From the NCBI RefSeq assembly GCF_002933465.1, contig NZ_PSZE01000007.1:62001-126000 (forward strand): DNA of 64,000 nucleotides, read 5' to 3'. The stretch is from Nocardia nova (lineage in GTDB: Bacteria; Actinomycetota; Actinomycetes; Mycobacteriales; Mycobacteriaceae). A program made the position numbers and the translations under genes. Below the pieces are notes generated by a model. The model saw only the letters and a program-made list of their open reading frames with translations, was not told the DNA's origin and did no database searches. This document shows positions 36,258 to 45,180 of the stretch, one piece after another (within the stretch, counting starts at the first letter, position 1; each line of letters opens with the position of its first letter).

Positions 36258-37517
36258 CTAACCGGCCTGCTCGACGGCATCCGGCGTGCCCGCGGTGAAG
36301 CCCGCGGTCGGGCCGATGACGATGATTGCCGGCGGCCGGATGCCCTCGGCGCGGACGCGTTCGGCGACCGTGGACAGATCCGCGCGCACGATCCGCTGGG
36401 TGCGCAGGCTGCCCTCCTGGACGACGGTGACGGGCGTATCGGCGGGGCGGCCACCGTCGATGAGTGCGGCGGCGAACTTCTCGATGCGTTCCACCCCCAT
36501 CAGCAGCACGAGGGTGCCGCGCAACCGGGCCAGGGCCGGCCAGTCCACCAGCGAATCCGGGTGATCGGGCGGAATGTGCCCGCTCACCACCACGAATTCG
36601 TGAGTGACACCGCGGTGGGTCACCGGGATGCCGGCCAGCGCGGGCACCGAGATCGCGGAGGTAACGCCGGGAACCACGGTCACCGGTACCCCGGCGTCCA
36701 CGCACGCCTCGAGTTCCTCGTAGCCGCGGCCGAACACGTACGGGTCGCCGCCCTTGAGCCGGACCACGAATTTGCCCGCCTTGGCACCCTCGACGAGGGC
36801 GGTGTTGATCGCCTCCTGCGCCATCGCCCGGCCGTACGGGATCTTCGCCGCGTCGACGACCTCCACATGCGGTCCGAGTTCGGCGAGCAGTTCCGGCGGC
36901 GCCAGCCGGTCGGCGACGACCAGATCGGCGCGGGCCAGCAGCCGGCGGCCGCGCACGGTGATCAGATCGGGGTCTCCCGGACCGCCGCCGACCAGCGCGA
37001 CACCGGGTGCCACGGGCTCGGAGTCGTCGATGACCGCGCCCGATTGCAGCGCCTCCAGCAGCGCGGTTCGCACCGCGGCCGAACGACGGTGTCGTCCACT
37101 GGCCAGCACCGCGAGCGTCAGCCCGTCGTAGCGGGCGCTGGCCGGAGTCACGGCGGTGCCGAGCCGGGCATTGTCGGCGCGCACGCAGAAGATGCGGCGG
37201 CGGGTGGCCTCCTCGACCACAGCCGCATTCGTCTCGGCCTCGTCGGTGCAGGCGATCGCGTACCAGGCACCGTCGAGATCGCCGTCGGCGTAGGCCCGCA
37301 GCGAGATGCGCAATTGACCGGAAGTGGCCATCGCCTCCACCGCGGGGGTGACCGTCCGGCTGATCACCTCGATATCGGCTCCGCTGGCGATGAGCAGCCC
37401 GAGCCGGCGCTGGGCTACCGAGCCGCCACCCACGACGACGACGCGGCGGCCGGCCAGATCGAGCCCGACGACATAGTTCGGGTCACCGGATTGCTGGTCG
37501 TCTGTCGTATTCGGCAC
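36258..37517 (-). CDS. cysG: Siroheme synthase (precorrin-2 dehydrogenase fused to uroporphyrinogen-III methyltransferase)
   Basis: The 419-residue protein joins an N-terminal NAD-binding precorrin-2 dehydrogenase/ferrochelatase domain (VVVVGGGSVAQRRLGLLIAS, then IACTDEAETNAAV) to a C-terminal SAM-dependent uroporphyrinogen-III methyltransferase (VALVGGGPGDPDLITVRGRR, VRLKGGDPYVFGRGYEE, VVPGVTSAISVPALAGIPVT). It makes precorrin-2 and siroheme, feeding sulfite/nitrite reductase and cobalamin synthesis. The start is a GTG at 37517. The efpA-cysG order matches M. tuberculosis. The cobalamin genes begin about 7 kb further on. Confidence 0.93.
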   Translation of the reverse strand: MPNTTDDQQSGDPNYVVGLDLAGRRVVVVGGGSVAQRRLGLLIASGADIEVISRTVTPAVEAMATSGQLRISLRAYADGDLDGAWYAIACTDEAETNAAVVEEATRRRIFCVRADNARLGTAVTPASARYDGLTLAVLASGRHRRSAAVRTALLEALQSGAVIDDSEPVAPGVALVGGGPGDPDLITVRGRRLLARADLVVADRLAPPELLAELGPHVEVVDAAKIPYGRAMAQEAINTALVEGAKAGKFVVRLKGGDPYVFGRGYEELEACVDAGVPVTVVPGVTSAISVPALAGIPVTHRGVTHEFVVVSGHIPPDHPDSLVDWPALARLRGTLVLLMGVERIEKFAAALIDGGRPADTPVTVVQEGSLRTQRIVRADLSTVAERVRAEGIRPPAIIVIGPTAGFTAGTPDAVEQAG

Positions 37518-37587
37518 AAGGTTTCAGCCTACGGTGTGGCCGGGTGAACTCCGCAATCACCCGTCGCGACGCCGCGGGCCGGGAAGA

Positions 37588-38193
37588 TCAGGGCTGCCAG
37601 GTGATCCGGCCGCCCTGGAAATCCTGGGCCTTGCCGCCGTTGTAGTCGTATTCGTCGCTGGTGGGCAGACCGTAGCGGCCGCGGTCGGCGTTGTTGCCGT
37701 TCCAGATCCCCAGAATCGAGCCCCAGACCGGGTGCGCGCCGGTACTCGCCGACCAGAAGATCACGCCGCCGGGGAACTGGTTGAAGCGGGCCTTGCCGTC
37801 CTTGCCCGCCTGAGCCTCGTCGGTGAGCGGGAAGCCGAGGGCGCTGTTCTCCCAGCCCATCGAGGCCCATTTGTCGCGGATCAGGCCGCAGATCGCATGG
37901 GCGTCGGTGCCCACGGACCAGTAGATCGAGCAGCCGCGGTCGAAGACCTGGAATTTGCCGCCCTTCGCGTCGGATTCCGGTCCGGTCGGGTTGCCGAAGA
38001 AGGCGGCGCCGCCGGCGCGGTCGTATTCCTTCTCGATCGCCCCGCCGACGTCGAACGCACCGACGGGCCGGGCGGCGGCCACACCGGCGCCCGTGCCGGT
38101 GAGCAACGCCAATGCGGCGGCACCCGCGGCTGCCGCACGCATCCCGGCCCGGCGCGTTGTGCGTCTACTCTGTCTGCGACCTGACGAAGCCAA
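37588..38193 (-). CDS. Secreted LGFP-repeat protein
   Basis: The 201-residue protein has an R-rich N-terminus and hydrophobic signal (RAAAAGAAALALLTGTGAGV, cleavage after AAARP) and then three LGFP-type repeats: FFGNPTGPE..FQVFDRGCSIYW, SALGFPLTDE..FNQFPGGVIFW, and RYGLPTSDE..QDFQGGRITW. LGFP repeats are typical of mycolic-acid bacteria and are thought to anchor proteins to the cell wall. The start is a TTG at 38193 with GAGGGAG upstream; an internal ATG at 38142 would shorten the signal. It is transcribed away from its own 143-base upstream region. Confidence 0.85.
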   Translation of the reverse strand: MASSGRRQSRRTTRRAGMRAAAAGAAALALLTGTGAGVAAARPVGAFDVGGAIEKEYDRAGGAAFFGNPTGPESDAKGGKFQVFDRGCSIYWSVGTDAHAICGLIRDKWASMGWENSALGFPLTDEAQAGKDGKARFNQFPGGVIFWSASTGAHPVWGSILGIWNGNNADRGRYGLPTSDEYDYNGGKAQDFQGGRITWQP

Positions 38194-38336
38194 GAGAAAC
38201 TCCCTCTACCTGCGAAGTTGGCGCGACGGAAGCTGCCGCTCCCGCCATCCTGCAGGGGTTACACCGGCTCTGCAACGCTCGCTGTATCACAGTCGAGACT
38301 CATCTCACAAAATCACACGAGGTGAATTCGGTCGCA

Positions 38337-38744
38337 TCAGAGCCGGCCGTTGATCCGTTCCGGGGTCACCCGCACGACCACTCGCTCGGCGTCGTCGACC
38401 GAGGCGGGATTGAATTCGATGTAGGGCAGGCCGGTGTATTTCACCGACAGCCGATCGGGCAGAGCCTTCTCCGGATCGGGAACGACAGTGGCGGTGCCGC
38501 GGATCTCGGCATAGACGTACGGATTGTCCGGCGGGTTGATCATGATCGTCACTCGCGGGTCGCGCACCACATTCTTGTATTGCTGACGCGACACGGTGGT
38601 GGAATACACCAACTCCTCCCCCTCACGGAGCAGCCAGGTGACGGTCAGATGCGGCTGCCCGTCACGGCCGATCGTCGCGAGCGTGGCGAAAACCTTTGTG
38701 TCGTCGAGGATCTTCTTCAGGTCGTCGGAGAGTTCTACACCCAT
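38337..38744 (-). CDS. PPOX-class F420-dependent flavin/deazaflavin oxidoreductase
   Basis: The 135-residue protein is a split beta-barrel of the pyridoxamine 5'-phosphate oxidase class: KVFATLATIGRDGQPHLTVT, then EELVYSTTVSRQQYKNVVRD, DPRVTIMINPPDNPYVYAEI and a C-terminal RVVVRVTPERING. In actinobacteria these small proteins use F420H2 or FMN to reduce varied substrates. The ATG at 38744 is chosen by family start; a clear ribosome site is missing. It is divergent from the lipase-like gene. Exact cofactor and substrate are not shown by the sequence. Confidence 0.85.
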   Translation of the reverse strand: MGVELSDDLKKILDDTKVFATLATIGRDGQPHLTVTWLLREGEELVYSTTVSRQQYKNVVRDPRVTIMINPPDNPYVYAEIRGTATVVPDPEKALPDRLSVKYTGLPYIEFNPASVDDAERVVVRVTPERINGRL

Positions 38745-38831
38745 GCCACGGCACAACCGGACGCCACGCACACTCATTCCCACCGGCCGTCGTTGCGTCA
38801 TGGTGTGTCGGCGCGGTTCTATGCTGCGAAC

Positions 38832-39800
38832 ATGCGACGAGCGGTGCTGCAGGTTCTGACGGTGCTGGTGACGGTCGCGGTCGCCGCCGCTGTGGCGGCC
38901 ACCGCGTATGCGGCCGACCCCTATCACGCGAACGGCCCGACCGAGGCCCGCTACCTGGAGCCCGGCCCGTGGCAGGTCACCGAGCAGTACGAATTCGGCT
39001 GCTGCGACAGCACCGGCGCCGCCTACGACATCTGGTATCCGACCGATGTGGCCGCGCGCGGCCCGCGCCATCCGATCATCACCTGGGGTAACGGCACGGC
39101 CGCCCAACCTCGCCAGTACGCCTATCTGCTGCGGCATCTGGCCTCGTGGGGATTCGTGGTGATCGCGACCGAGAATCGCAGTACCGGCACGGGCGTCGAC
39201 ATCGCCGGGGCGGCGCGATACCTCGTCGATCGGGCCGCCGATCCGGCGAGCGTGTTCCACGATCGGCTCGACACCTCGGCGATCGGCGCCGTCGGTCATT
39301 CCCAAGGTGCCACCGGGGTGCTCAACGCGATGATCGATTCCGGCGGGTTGATTCGCACCGCCGTGCCGATCGAGTTGCCCGCCCAGTCGTTCTGCTCGAA
39401 CAGGTTGAGCTGCACCGACACTCGCCGCATCGGCGGCGGTTCGGTGTTCTTCGTCAACGGCTCCGACGACGCGCTGATCTCCCCCTCGCAGAAGCTGTGG
39501 GCACTTCCGGGCCTGCAGTCCAACCAGGACTACTACGAGGCCACCCCGGCCTCGGTGACGAAGGTGTGGGGCACATTGGTCGGCCCCAATCACAACGACG
39601 TCCAAGGGCAACCGGACTGCGCCCGGGCCTCGTCGCCGTGTACCGCGGGCGTGTACGGCTACCTCGGCTATCCGACCGCCTGGCTGGTGGCCCGGCTGTG
39701 GGGATGCGCCGGGGCGGCGGCCGCCTTCGCCCCCGGCACCGGGGAGTTCTACGCCCCGAATCCGCACTGGGCCAACCAGATCGGCGCGGCGGCAGGCTGA
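38832..39800 (+). CDS. Secreted alpha/beta hydrolase, polyester/lipase-like
   Basis: The 322-residue protein starts with a Sec signal (VLQVLTVLVTVAVAAAVAAT, cleavage near AYAAD). The mature enzyme has GHSQGA with the nucleophile serine, an acidic residue at GSDDALI, and the probable catalytic His in GPNHNDVQ, in the order Ser-Asp-His of cutinase-like and PET-hydrolase-related lipases. An oxyanion region WGNGTAAQPRQYAYLLRHLA precedes the nucleophile. Paired cysteines (FGCCDS, SFCSN, SCTDT, PDCARAS, SPCTAG) suggest disulfides. It ends two bases from the convergent DoxX-like gene. Substrate unknown. Confidence 0.85.
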   Translation: MRRAVLQVLTVLVTVAVAAAVAATAYAADPYHANGPTEARYLEPGPWQVTEQYEFGCCDSTGAAYDIWYPTDVAARGPRHPIITWGNGTAAQPRQYAYLLRHLASWGFVVIATENRSTGTGVDIAGAARYLVDRAADPASVFHDRLDTSAIGAVGHSQGATGVLNAMIDSGGLIRTAVPIELPAQSFCSNRLSCTDTRRIGGGSVFFVNGSDDALISPSQKLWALPGLQSNQDYYEATPASVTKVWGTLVGPNHNDVQGQPDCARASSPCTAGVYGYLGYPTAWLVARLWGCAGAAAAFAPGTGEFYAPNPHWANQIGAAAG

Positions 39801-39802
39801 TC

Positions 39803-41143
39803 TCACTCCCCGGGCGCGTCCTGGATCCAGTGGAAGCCGCGGCTGCGCTGCGGGAAGGCGTCCGGGTCCTGACGCCGGAAGGTCACCGTCACCGGATGAC
39901 CGTCCAGATCTCCGGTGAACCGCAGCCGGTCCGGGCCCTGCTGGTCGTACGCGAAGCCGCCGGCGGTCACGGAGTGCCCCGCGGTAGCGGGCACGGCACG
40001 CAGGTCCAGACGGTGTGCACCGGTGTCGACTCGCACCTGCATGGGCACCAAAGTCCCGTCCATCCGCTGATACCGCATGACGCCGGCGAAGTCGAATACC
40101 GCGCGCTGCCACCGGTCCGGGTCCGTGAGCAGCGGCGCAACCGGCTGCCCGTCGCGACTGAATTCGTCGACCTGCCAGATGCCGTACAGCGGCGGTTTCG
40201 TCCGGCCAGGGCCCTCGTCCCACAACCGCAGGCTCACGTGAACCAGGGCCACCGCCACCCAGACCCCGATACCGACCTGCACCAGCGCCGCGACCCATCG
40301 TGCCCGGCGGGTGCGGAACGGGTACGGCGCCGTCGAGCGTGCGACCGGGCGATCGAGCACCAGCACATCCAGCAGCCGCCGCGCCTGCGGCGCGAGCAAC
40401 ACCATCGACATCAGCATCAGATGCCCGGACAGGATCTTGACCGGCACGTCGAAGGTCATGTTCAGCACGAAGACCTGCGCCATGCTCACCAGCGTCAGCA
40501 TCGCGCCCACCGTCGCCGTGCGCGGAACGAACAGCAGTATCCCGGCCAGCAATTCCGCGGACCCGAGCAGAATCTCGTAGGCCGGGCTCATTCCGACCTG
40601 ATTCCACAGCACCCCCATCGGGGTCAGATTGCCGTACGGCTCCAGCAGCGTCGACAGCGTCGGTTCGGGCATCTGCGTGGGGATGACCTTCGCGAACCCG
40701 TAGTTGAGCATCTGACCGGCCACACACAACCGGAGGAATAGCAGGAACCAGCCGGCCAGCCGCCGGTAATCGGTGCGGCGACGGTCCAGCAGCGTCCAGA
40801 TCAGCGTGCCCGCGACGGCGACGACCAGGACGCAGAACACCAGCACCCACAGAATCGTCTGATCACCGCTGCCGTTGGGACTCAGCACCGGATGCACTCC
40901 GAAAACCGTGCGGCCCACCCACTGCAGCACCGGGCGCAGCAAGCGCGGTTGCCACAGCACCGCGTCGGCGTCGAGCCAGCGGCCGAACCAGCCGCTGAAG
41001 GCGAAGACGATCTGCGGATAGATCAGGCAGAACAGCCCGAAGTACAGGAATGTGAACCGAAAAGCCACCCGGGTGAGCGGTTTCCAGCCCGCCGCCGTCT
41101 CGGATTCGTGCTCCCGCTGCCGCGGTTCGGCTTGCGCCACCAT
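39803..41143 (-). CDS. DoxX-like multi-pass membrane protein
   Basis: The 446-residue protein has several membrane helices: FTFLYFGLFCLIYPQIVFAF near 30, ILWVLVFCVLVVAVAGTLIW near 110, then LLFLRLCVAGQMLNYGFAKV, ILLGSAELLAGILLFVPRTA and GAMLTLVSMAQVFVLNMTFD. The middle resembles DoxX/HTTM-type proteins; the last 110 residues (VDEFSRDGQPVAPLLTDPDR and onward) form a soluble beta-rich domain. I start at the ATG at 41143; longer readings lack support. It is divergent from the phosphotransferase gene across a 389-base gap. Its activity is unknown. Confidence 0.78.
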   Translation of the reverse strand: MVAQAEPRQREHESETAAGWKPLTRVAFRFTFLYFGLFCLIYPQIVFAFSGWFGRWLDADAVLWQPRLLRPVLQWVGRTVFGVHPVLSPNGSGDQTILWVLVFCVLVVAVAGTLIWTLLDRRRTDYRRLAGWFLLFLRLCVAGQMLNYGFAKVIPTQMPEPTLSTLLEPYGNLTPMGVLWNQVGMSPAYEILLGSAELLAGILLFVPRTATVGAMLTLVSMAQVFVLNMTFDVPVKILSGHLMLMSMVLLAPQARRLLDVLVLDRPVARSTAPYPFRTRRARWVAALVQVGIGVWVAVALVHVSLRLWDEGPGRTKPPLYGIWQVDEFSRDGQPVAPLLTDPDRWQRAVFDFAGVMRYQRMDGTLVPMQVRVDTGAHRLDLRAVPATAGHSVTAGGFAYDQQGPDRLRFTGDLDGHPVTVTFRRQDPDAFPQRSRGFHWIQDAPGE

Positions 41144-41532
41144 GACACTCGCTACCCACTCCTCTCCCCGAATGGTCCGGCGCAAGGCAATGCCGCCGGC
41201 GCCGAAGCGACCGGGGTGCGCGGATCGGTGCACGACGTTACGGGGGCCCGCGGCGAAAGTCCTCAGGGCCGGACCCCGATTCGGCGGTACTCCGCGCGGC
41301 GTACGTGGCGGCACGAATGTCAGGGTCGGTGGTCCCCGCACCGATCACGCGCACCGTGGGCAAACCGGGTCCCGGTCAGTGGAACGGCGGAAATTCGCCG
41401 CCGATTTCGCACCACCGCGCATTAGAACGCGTTACATTTCATCCACACGCCGCCCGCGCCGGGCCGGATATCGCCGTGCCGGTGCGTGAAGAGTTGACGC
41501 ACAGAGGTTTTCATCACGTCAGGAGGTCCGCA
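41144..41532. other. Divergent promoter region, 389 bases, between DoxX-like and phosphotransferase genes
   Basis: No gene or RNA is recognised. The only clear element is the palindrome at 41423-41436, reported separately. Readings across 41150-41400 are Arg/Pro-rich artefacts. Confidence 0.5.
41423..41436. promoter_or_regulatory. KstR-like operator upstream of the phosphotransferase gene
   Basis: TAGAACGCGTTACA fits the KstR consensus TnnAACnnGTTnnA at every fixed position. KstR is the TetR repressor of cholesterol and lipid catabolism in mycobacteria, rhodococci and nocardiae. The site lies 96 bases before the ATG at 41533, in promoter-like sequence (ATTAGAACG, then TTACATTTC). The match could be chance or belong to another TetR protein. 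Confidence 0.55.
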
Positions 41533-42681
41533 ATGTCGGGCGAATCCGATACCGACCCCGGGCAGCGGCGGCAACTGACCACCAGCGCTCGCGATCTCGA
41601 CGAACTCGCCGAGCGACTCACCCGGTGGCTGGCAGGCAAGCTCACCGCCACCACCGCGCCGGTGGTCACGGGGCTGTCGCGGCCACAGGCGGGCGGCATG
41701 TCCAGTTCCTCGGTAATGTTCGAGGCGAGCTGGGAGCGCGACGGCCGCACGGAGACCGGCTCCTATGTGGCACGGATGCCGCCCGAGGAGGGCTCGTTCC
41801 CGGTCTTCGAGAATTACGACCTCGACACCCAGTACGCGGTGATGGCCGGTGTCGGCGCGCACAGCGATGTGCCGGTGCCGCGACTGTGCTGGTTCGAGCC
41901 GGACGAATCCGTGCTCGGCACGCCGTTCTTCGTGATGGAGCGGGTCAACGGGCGGATTCCGGAGGACAATCCGCCCTACGTCTTCGTCGGCTGGGTCTTC
42001 GACGCCACGCCGCAGCAGCGGATGCGGATCACCCACGCCACGGTCGACATCATCGCGAGGGTCCACGCCATCGCCGACCCGGCCGCGACATTCCCCGCCC
42101 TGGCCGGCGCGGGCTCGTCGCTGCGCCGGCATTTCGATGCCCAGCGCCACTGGTACCGGTGGGCGCTCGCCGACGACGGGTATCGAATCCCGTTGCTGGA
42201 GCGCGGTTTCGACTGGCTCGAACAGCACTGGCCCGCCGATCCGGGGCCCGACGTACTGAACTGGGGCGACGCCCGGCCGGGCAACATCATCTTCGACGAA
42301 TTCGACCCGGTCGCGGTGCTGGACTGGGAGATGGCCACGCTCGGCCCGCGGGAACTCGACGTGGCGTGGCTGATCTTCATCCATCGCTTCTTCCAGGACA
42401 TCGCCACCCGCTTCGACCAGCCCGGCCTGCCGGACTACCTGCGCCGCGACGACGTGGTCGCGCGCTACGAGGATCTCACCGGCCACCGCCTGCGAGATCT
42501 GGAGTGGTACCTGGTCTACGCCGCGCTGCGGCACGGCATCGTGATGGCGCGCATCAAACGGCGGATGATCCACTTCGGCGAGGACACCGACACCGACGAC
42601 CGGGACGACTACGTGATGCACCGAGCGGCCCTCGAGGCCCTGCTCAACGGCACCTACCAGTGGGACCGAGGAGACCGATGA
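41533..42681 (+). CDS. Phosphotransferase family protein (aminoglycoside-phosphotransferase fold, ACAD10-like)
   Basis: The 382-residue protein has the kinase-like APH fold: GGMSSSSVMFEASWE as the nucleotide loop, YVARMPPEEG with the lysine/arginine position, and the catalytic LNWGDARPGNIIFD, in which the usual HGD is replaced by WGD but the Asp and downstream Asn remain; then AVLDWEMATLGPRELD for metal. Related actinobacterial proteins occur in lipid and sterol catabolic regulons. The ATG follows AGGAGG. It overlaps the next gene by four bases. A KstR-like operator lies upstream. Substrate unknown; not expected to confer antibiotic resistance. Confidence 0.85.
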   Translation: MSGESDTDPGQRRQLTTSARDLDELAERLTRWLAGKLTATTAPVVTGLSRPQAGGMSSSSVMFEASWERDGRTETGSYVARMPPEEGSFPVFENYDLDTQYAVMAGVGAHSDVPVPRLCWFEPDESVLGTPFFVMERVNGRIPEDNPPYVFVGWVFDATPQQRMRITHATVDIIARVHAIADPAATFPALAGAGSSLRRHFDAQRHWYRWALADDGYRIPLLERGFDWLEQHWPADPGPDVLNWGDARPGNIIFDEFDPVAVLDWEMATLGPRELDVAWLIFIHRFFQDIATRFDQPGLPDYLRRDDVVARYEDLTGHRLRDLEWYLVYAALRHGIVMARIKRRMIHFGEDTDTDDRDDYVMHRAALEALLNGTYQWDRGDR

Positions 42682-43808
42682 CAGGCATCGACGGACATCC
42701 GGCCCAGCAGGCGCCGGTTCCGCTGGACGAATATCCGGTGCACCAGACGCCGCTGTCGCTGGCGCGCGCGGCCACCACCGATCGTAACTTCTACGACCGC
42801 AACTACTTCAACGCTCACGACCGTGGCGGCGGCACGATACTGGTCACCGGCTTCGGCGTTTATCCGAATCTCGGCGTGATCGACGCCTACGCCGCGGTGC
42901 GCCGTGGCGATACCCAGCGCACGGTCCGGTTCTCGGACGCACTGCCACCGCGCGACCTGAACCTGAGCGTCGGCGGCTATCGGATCGAGGTGATCGAACC
43001 GCTGCGGCGCGTCCGGGTGATCTGCGAGCACGACGATCTGTCCTTCGACCTGACCTGGGACGGTTCGTTCCCCGCGGTCCAAGAGCAGCCGCATCTCATC
43101 CACACCGGCAGCCGGCCGATCATCGACGCCTCCCGGTTCGCCCAGGTCGGCTCCTGGTCGGGGACGCTGCACGTCGACGGCGACGACATCGCCGTGGACC
43201 CCGACGTCTGGATGGGGACCCGCGACCGGTCCTGGGGTATCCGGCCGGTCGGTGAGGCCGAACCACCCGGGCGCGATGCGAGCGAACCGGCCGCCGGATT
43301 CTGGTGGCTGTATGTCCCACTGCGCTTCGACGACTTCGCGATCGTGGTCATCGTGCAGGAGAGTCCGGACGGCTTCCGCACCCTCAACGACGCCGTGCGG
43401 GTGTGGCCGGACGGTCGGGTCGAACAGCTCGGCTGGCCCCGCATTCACATCGAATACCGTTCCGGCACACGAATTCCGGTATCCGCACGGCTCGATATGA
43501 CCGCCGGCGACGGCTCGCCGCTCACCGTGGAGGTACACGCCCACACCTGCATTCCGCTGCATATCGGCTGCGGCTACGGCGGCGATCCGGATTGGCTGCA
43601 CGGCCAGTGGAAGGGCCTCGGCTGGTCGTCGAGCAGCAGCTACGACCTGACGGATCCGGCGGTGGCCGGGCGCATTCCATGGGGTGTGATCGACCACGTC
43701 GGACAGGCACGGTGCGGCGACGCCGAGGGCTGGGGACTGTTCGAACACGGCAGCCTCGGCCGCCACGACCCCACCGGCTTCGCCGATTGGACCTCGGTCG
43801 CGCCGTAA
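42678..43808 (+). CDS. DUF7064/DUF7065-like conserved actinobacterial protein
   Basis: The 376-residue protein has no signal or membrane segment. It is beta-rich with repeated motifs: FYDRNYFNAHDRGGGTILVT near the start, VDPDVWMGTRDRSWGIRPVG in the middle, GFWWLYVPLRFDDFAIVVIV after it, and HIGCGYGGDPDWLHGQWKGL near the end. The pattern matches the paired domains (DUF7064/7065) that accompany phosphotransferase-family genes in mycobacteria, and resembles the AttH/CrtC lipocalin-like fold. Its ATG overlaps the upstream TGA, and GAGGAG precedes it. It probably acts with the phosphotransferase. Function is unknown. Confidence 0.72.
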   Translation: MTGIDGHPAQQAPVPLDEYPVHQTPLSLARAATTDRNFYDRNYFNAHDRGGGTILVTGFGVYPNLGVIDAYAAVRRGDTQRTVRFSDALPPRDLNLSVGGYRIEVIEPLRRVRVICEHDDLSFDLTWDGSFPAVQEQPHLIHTGSRPIIDASRFAQVGSWSGTLHVDGDDIAVDPDVWMGTRDRSWGIRPVGEAEPPGRDASEPAAGFWWLYVPLRFDDFAIVVIVQESPDGFRTLNDAVRVWPDGRVEQLGWPRIHIEYRSGTRIPVSARLDMTAGDGSPLTVEVHAHTCIPLHIGCGYGGDPDWLHGQWKGLGWSSSSSYDLTDPAVAGRIPWGVIDHVGQARCGDAEGWGLFEHGSLGRHDPTGFADWTSVAP

Positions 43809-43917
43809 CTCGCACCCGCTCCGCGTGGCGTGTCCGGTGTGAGCTGGATCTCAGGTATCCTCCGACGGATCGACGCCGGGCCGTCGGCCCGGGACGGCAC
43901 AGCGAGAGGCAGGCACG

Positions 43918-44427
43918 ATGAGCGGATTCCGTATTTCGCGTGGTTCCTCCCAGGTTTTCCCCGGCCCGGCGCTGTCTTCCGGGCGGGTGTGGCGCGCACG
44001 CGCGCGTGCCGGGTTCGTCCTGGCCGCCGGTGCGCTGATGGGCGCGCTGCTTCCGGTGGTGGGAGCGGCCCCGGCCGGTGCGACGGTGGCGCCCACGATC
44101 GCGGTATCGATGTCCGGGTCGGCGCTGAGCCCGGTCAGCGGGGCGCTGGTCGGCTGCGCCCAGAACGCGGTGGCGACGGTGCGCAACCCCGACGGCAGCC
44201 CCGTCACCCACGGCACCGTCGACTTCTTCAGTCACCTCTCCGGGATCAGCGGCAATATCGTCGGCACCGCGCCGGTGGTCAACGGGGTCGCCAGCATCGG
44301 CTGGGTGCCCGACCGGCCGGGCGAGCACGTCGTCAGCGCCGTGTACTACGACGGGCTGCCGGAACTGTCACCGGTCGCCGGATACACCCTCGTGACGACG
44401 GCGAGCCTCGGCGGCGCCTGCGTGTAA
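43918..44427 (+). CDS. Small secreted Ig-like domain protein, paralogue of 29043-29471
   Basis: The 169-residue protein has a long signal region (basic stretch WRARARAGF, hydrophobic VLAAGALMGALLPVVGAAP, cleavage near AGATV) and one Ig-like beta-sandwich: SPVSGALVGCAQNAVATVRN, GTVDFFSHLSG, ASIGWVPDRPGEHVVSAVYY. Cysteines lie near the start of the domain (VGCAQ) and at the very C-terminus (GGACV), the same spacing style as the 29043 protein. ATG at 43918 with GAGAGGC upstream. It stands alone. Role unknown; secretion and a disulfide are inferred. Confidence 0.75.
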   Translation: MSGFRISRGSSQVFPGPALSSGRVWRARARAGFVLAAGALMGALLPVVGAAPAGATVAPTIAVSMSGSALSPVSGALVGCAQNAVATVRNPDGSPVTHGTVDFFSHLSGISGNIVGTAPVVNGVASIGWVPDRPGEHVVSAVYYDGLPELSPVAGYTLVTTASLGGACV

Positions 44428-44618
44428 CGCAGAGCCGGACAACAGCTTTCGCAACCTCTCGGCCGAATCCGCACAGCCGCGGACGCGGCCGAGCGTCGTT
44501 CGGGGCCGCCCTGTTCGCCGGGCCCGCAACGGCGCTCGGCCCGCCATTCGATCCGGGACGGCCGGATATCGCACAGCCTGCCGAACCGAGACGGCCAGTG
44601 CAGGTGGGCGGACCGTGC

Positions 44619-44993
44619 TCATTCCTGCTCGGCGACAGCGACAGCGATCGTGCCGAAGACCGTCTTGGGCACGATCAGCCGCCCGCGCCGTCCCCAGCGC
44701 CGCCAGGCGAGCAGCGCGGCCGCTTCCGCGACACTGGGCGTGCCGATCGCGACCGCCGCGCGGTGGCCAGGATGGGGAACGTCGACGCGGGCCAATTCGT
44801 CGGCACCGAATCCGATCACCGGCACCCCGAATGCGGCGGCGGCCGCGACGGTGCCCGGTTCGTCCGCCCGCCGATCGATCGTCGCCAGACACCGGATCGT
44901 GCTGTGCCCCACTACCTCCCGCACCGCCTCCATGATGGTTTCGGCCGCGGGATCCGGCCGCGCCCCCAGTCCCACGACCACCGCCTCGCTCAT
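44619..44993 (-). CDS. cobE: CobE/CbiG C-terminal domain protein (cobalamin biosynthesis)
   Basis: The 124-residue protein has the fold and motifs of the CobE/CbiG-C family: VVGLGARPDPAAETIMEAV at the start, LATIDRRADEPGTVAAAAAF, FGVPVIGFGADELARVDVPH and a closing TPSVAEAAALLAWRRWG with VPKTVFGTIAVAVA. CbiG-C or CobE takes part in ring contraction/precorrin-5 steps; stand-alone CobE is of unsettled function. The ATG at 44993 follows GAGGGGGCC. It is downstream of cobB (187-base gap). Confidence 0.82.
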   Translation of the reverse strand: MSEAVVVGLGARPDPAAETIMEAVREVVGHSTIRCLATIDRRADEPGTVAAAAAFGVPVIGFGADELARVDVPHPGHRAAVAIGTPSVAEAAALLAWRRWGRRGRLIVPKTVFGTIAVAVAEQE

Positions 44994-45180
44994 CGGGGCC
45001 CCCTCGACCGGCCGCCGCAGACGATCGACGGCCGGCCCGGCACGCCGCGACGACCCGCTCTCATCGGGCGCGCACGTGACGCGACCGCGGCACTGCCGAC
45101 ATGGTCGCAGTCCCATCCGCATTGGCGCCCGAGGATCGGTCCGTCGGCGGGTCGTTTCGAGGAGGGCTCGCCCATCGCCG

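Noticed and set aside
38337..40850. An 837-codon minus-strand reading covering the lipase-like gene
   Set aside because: Only the last 135 codons (the PPOX-class protein) have family features. The rest is antisense to the secreted hydrolase and overlaps the DoxX-like gene in another frame.
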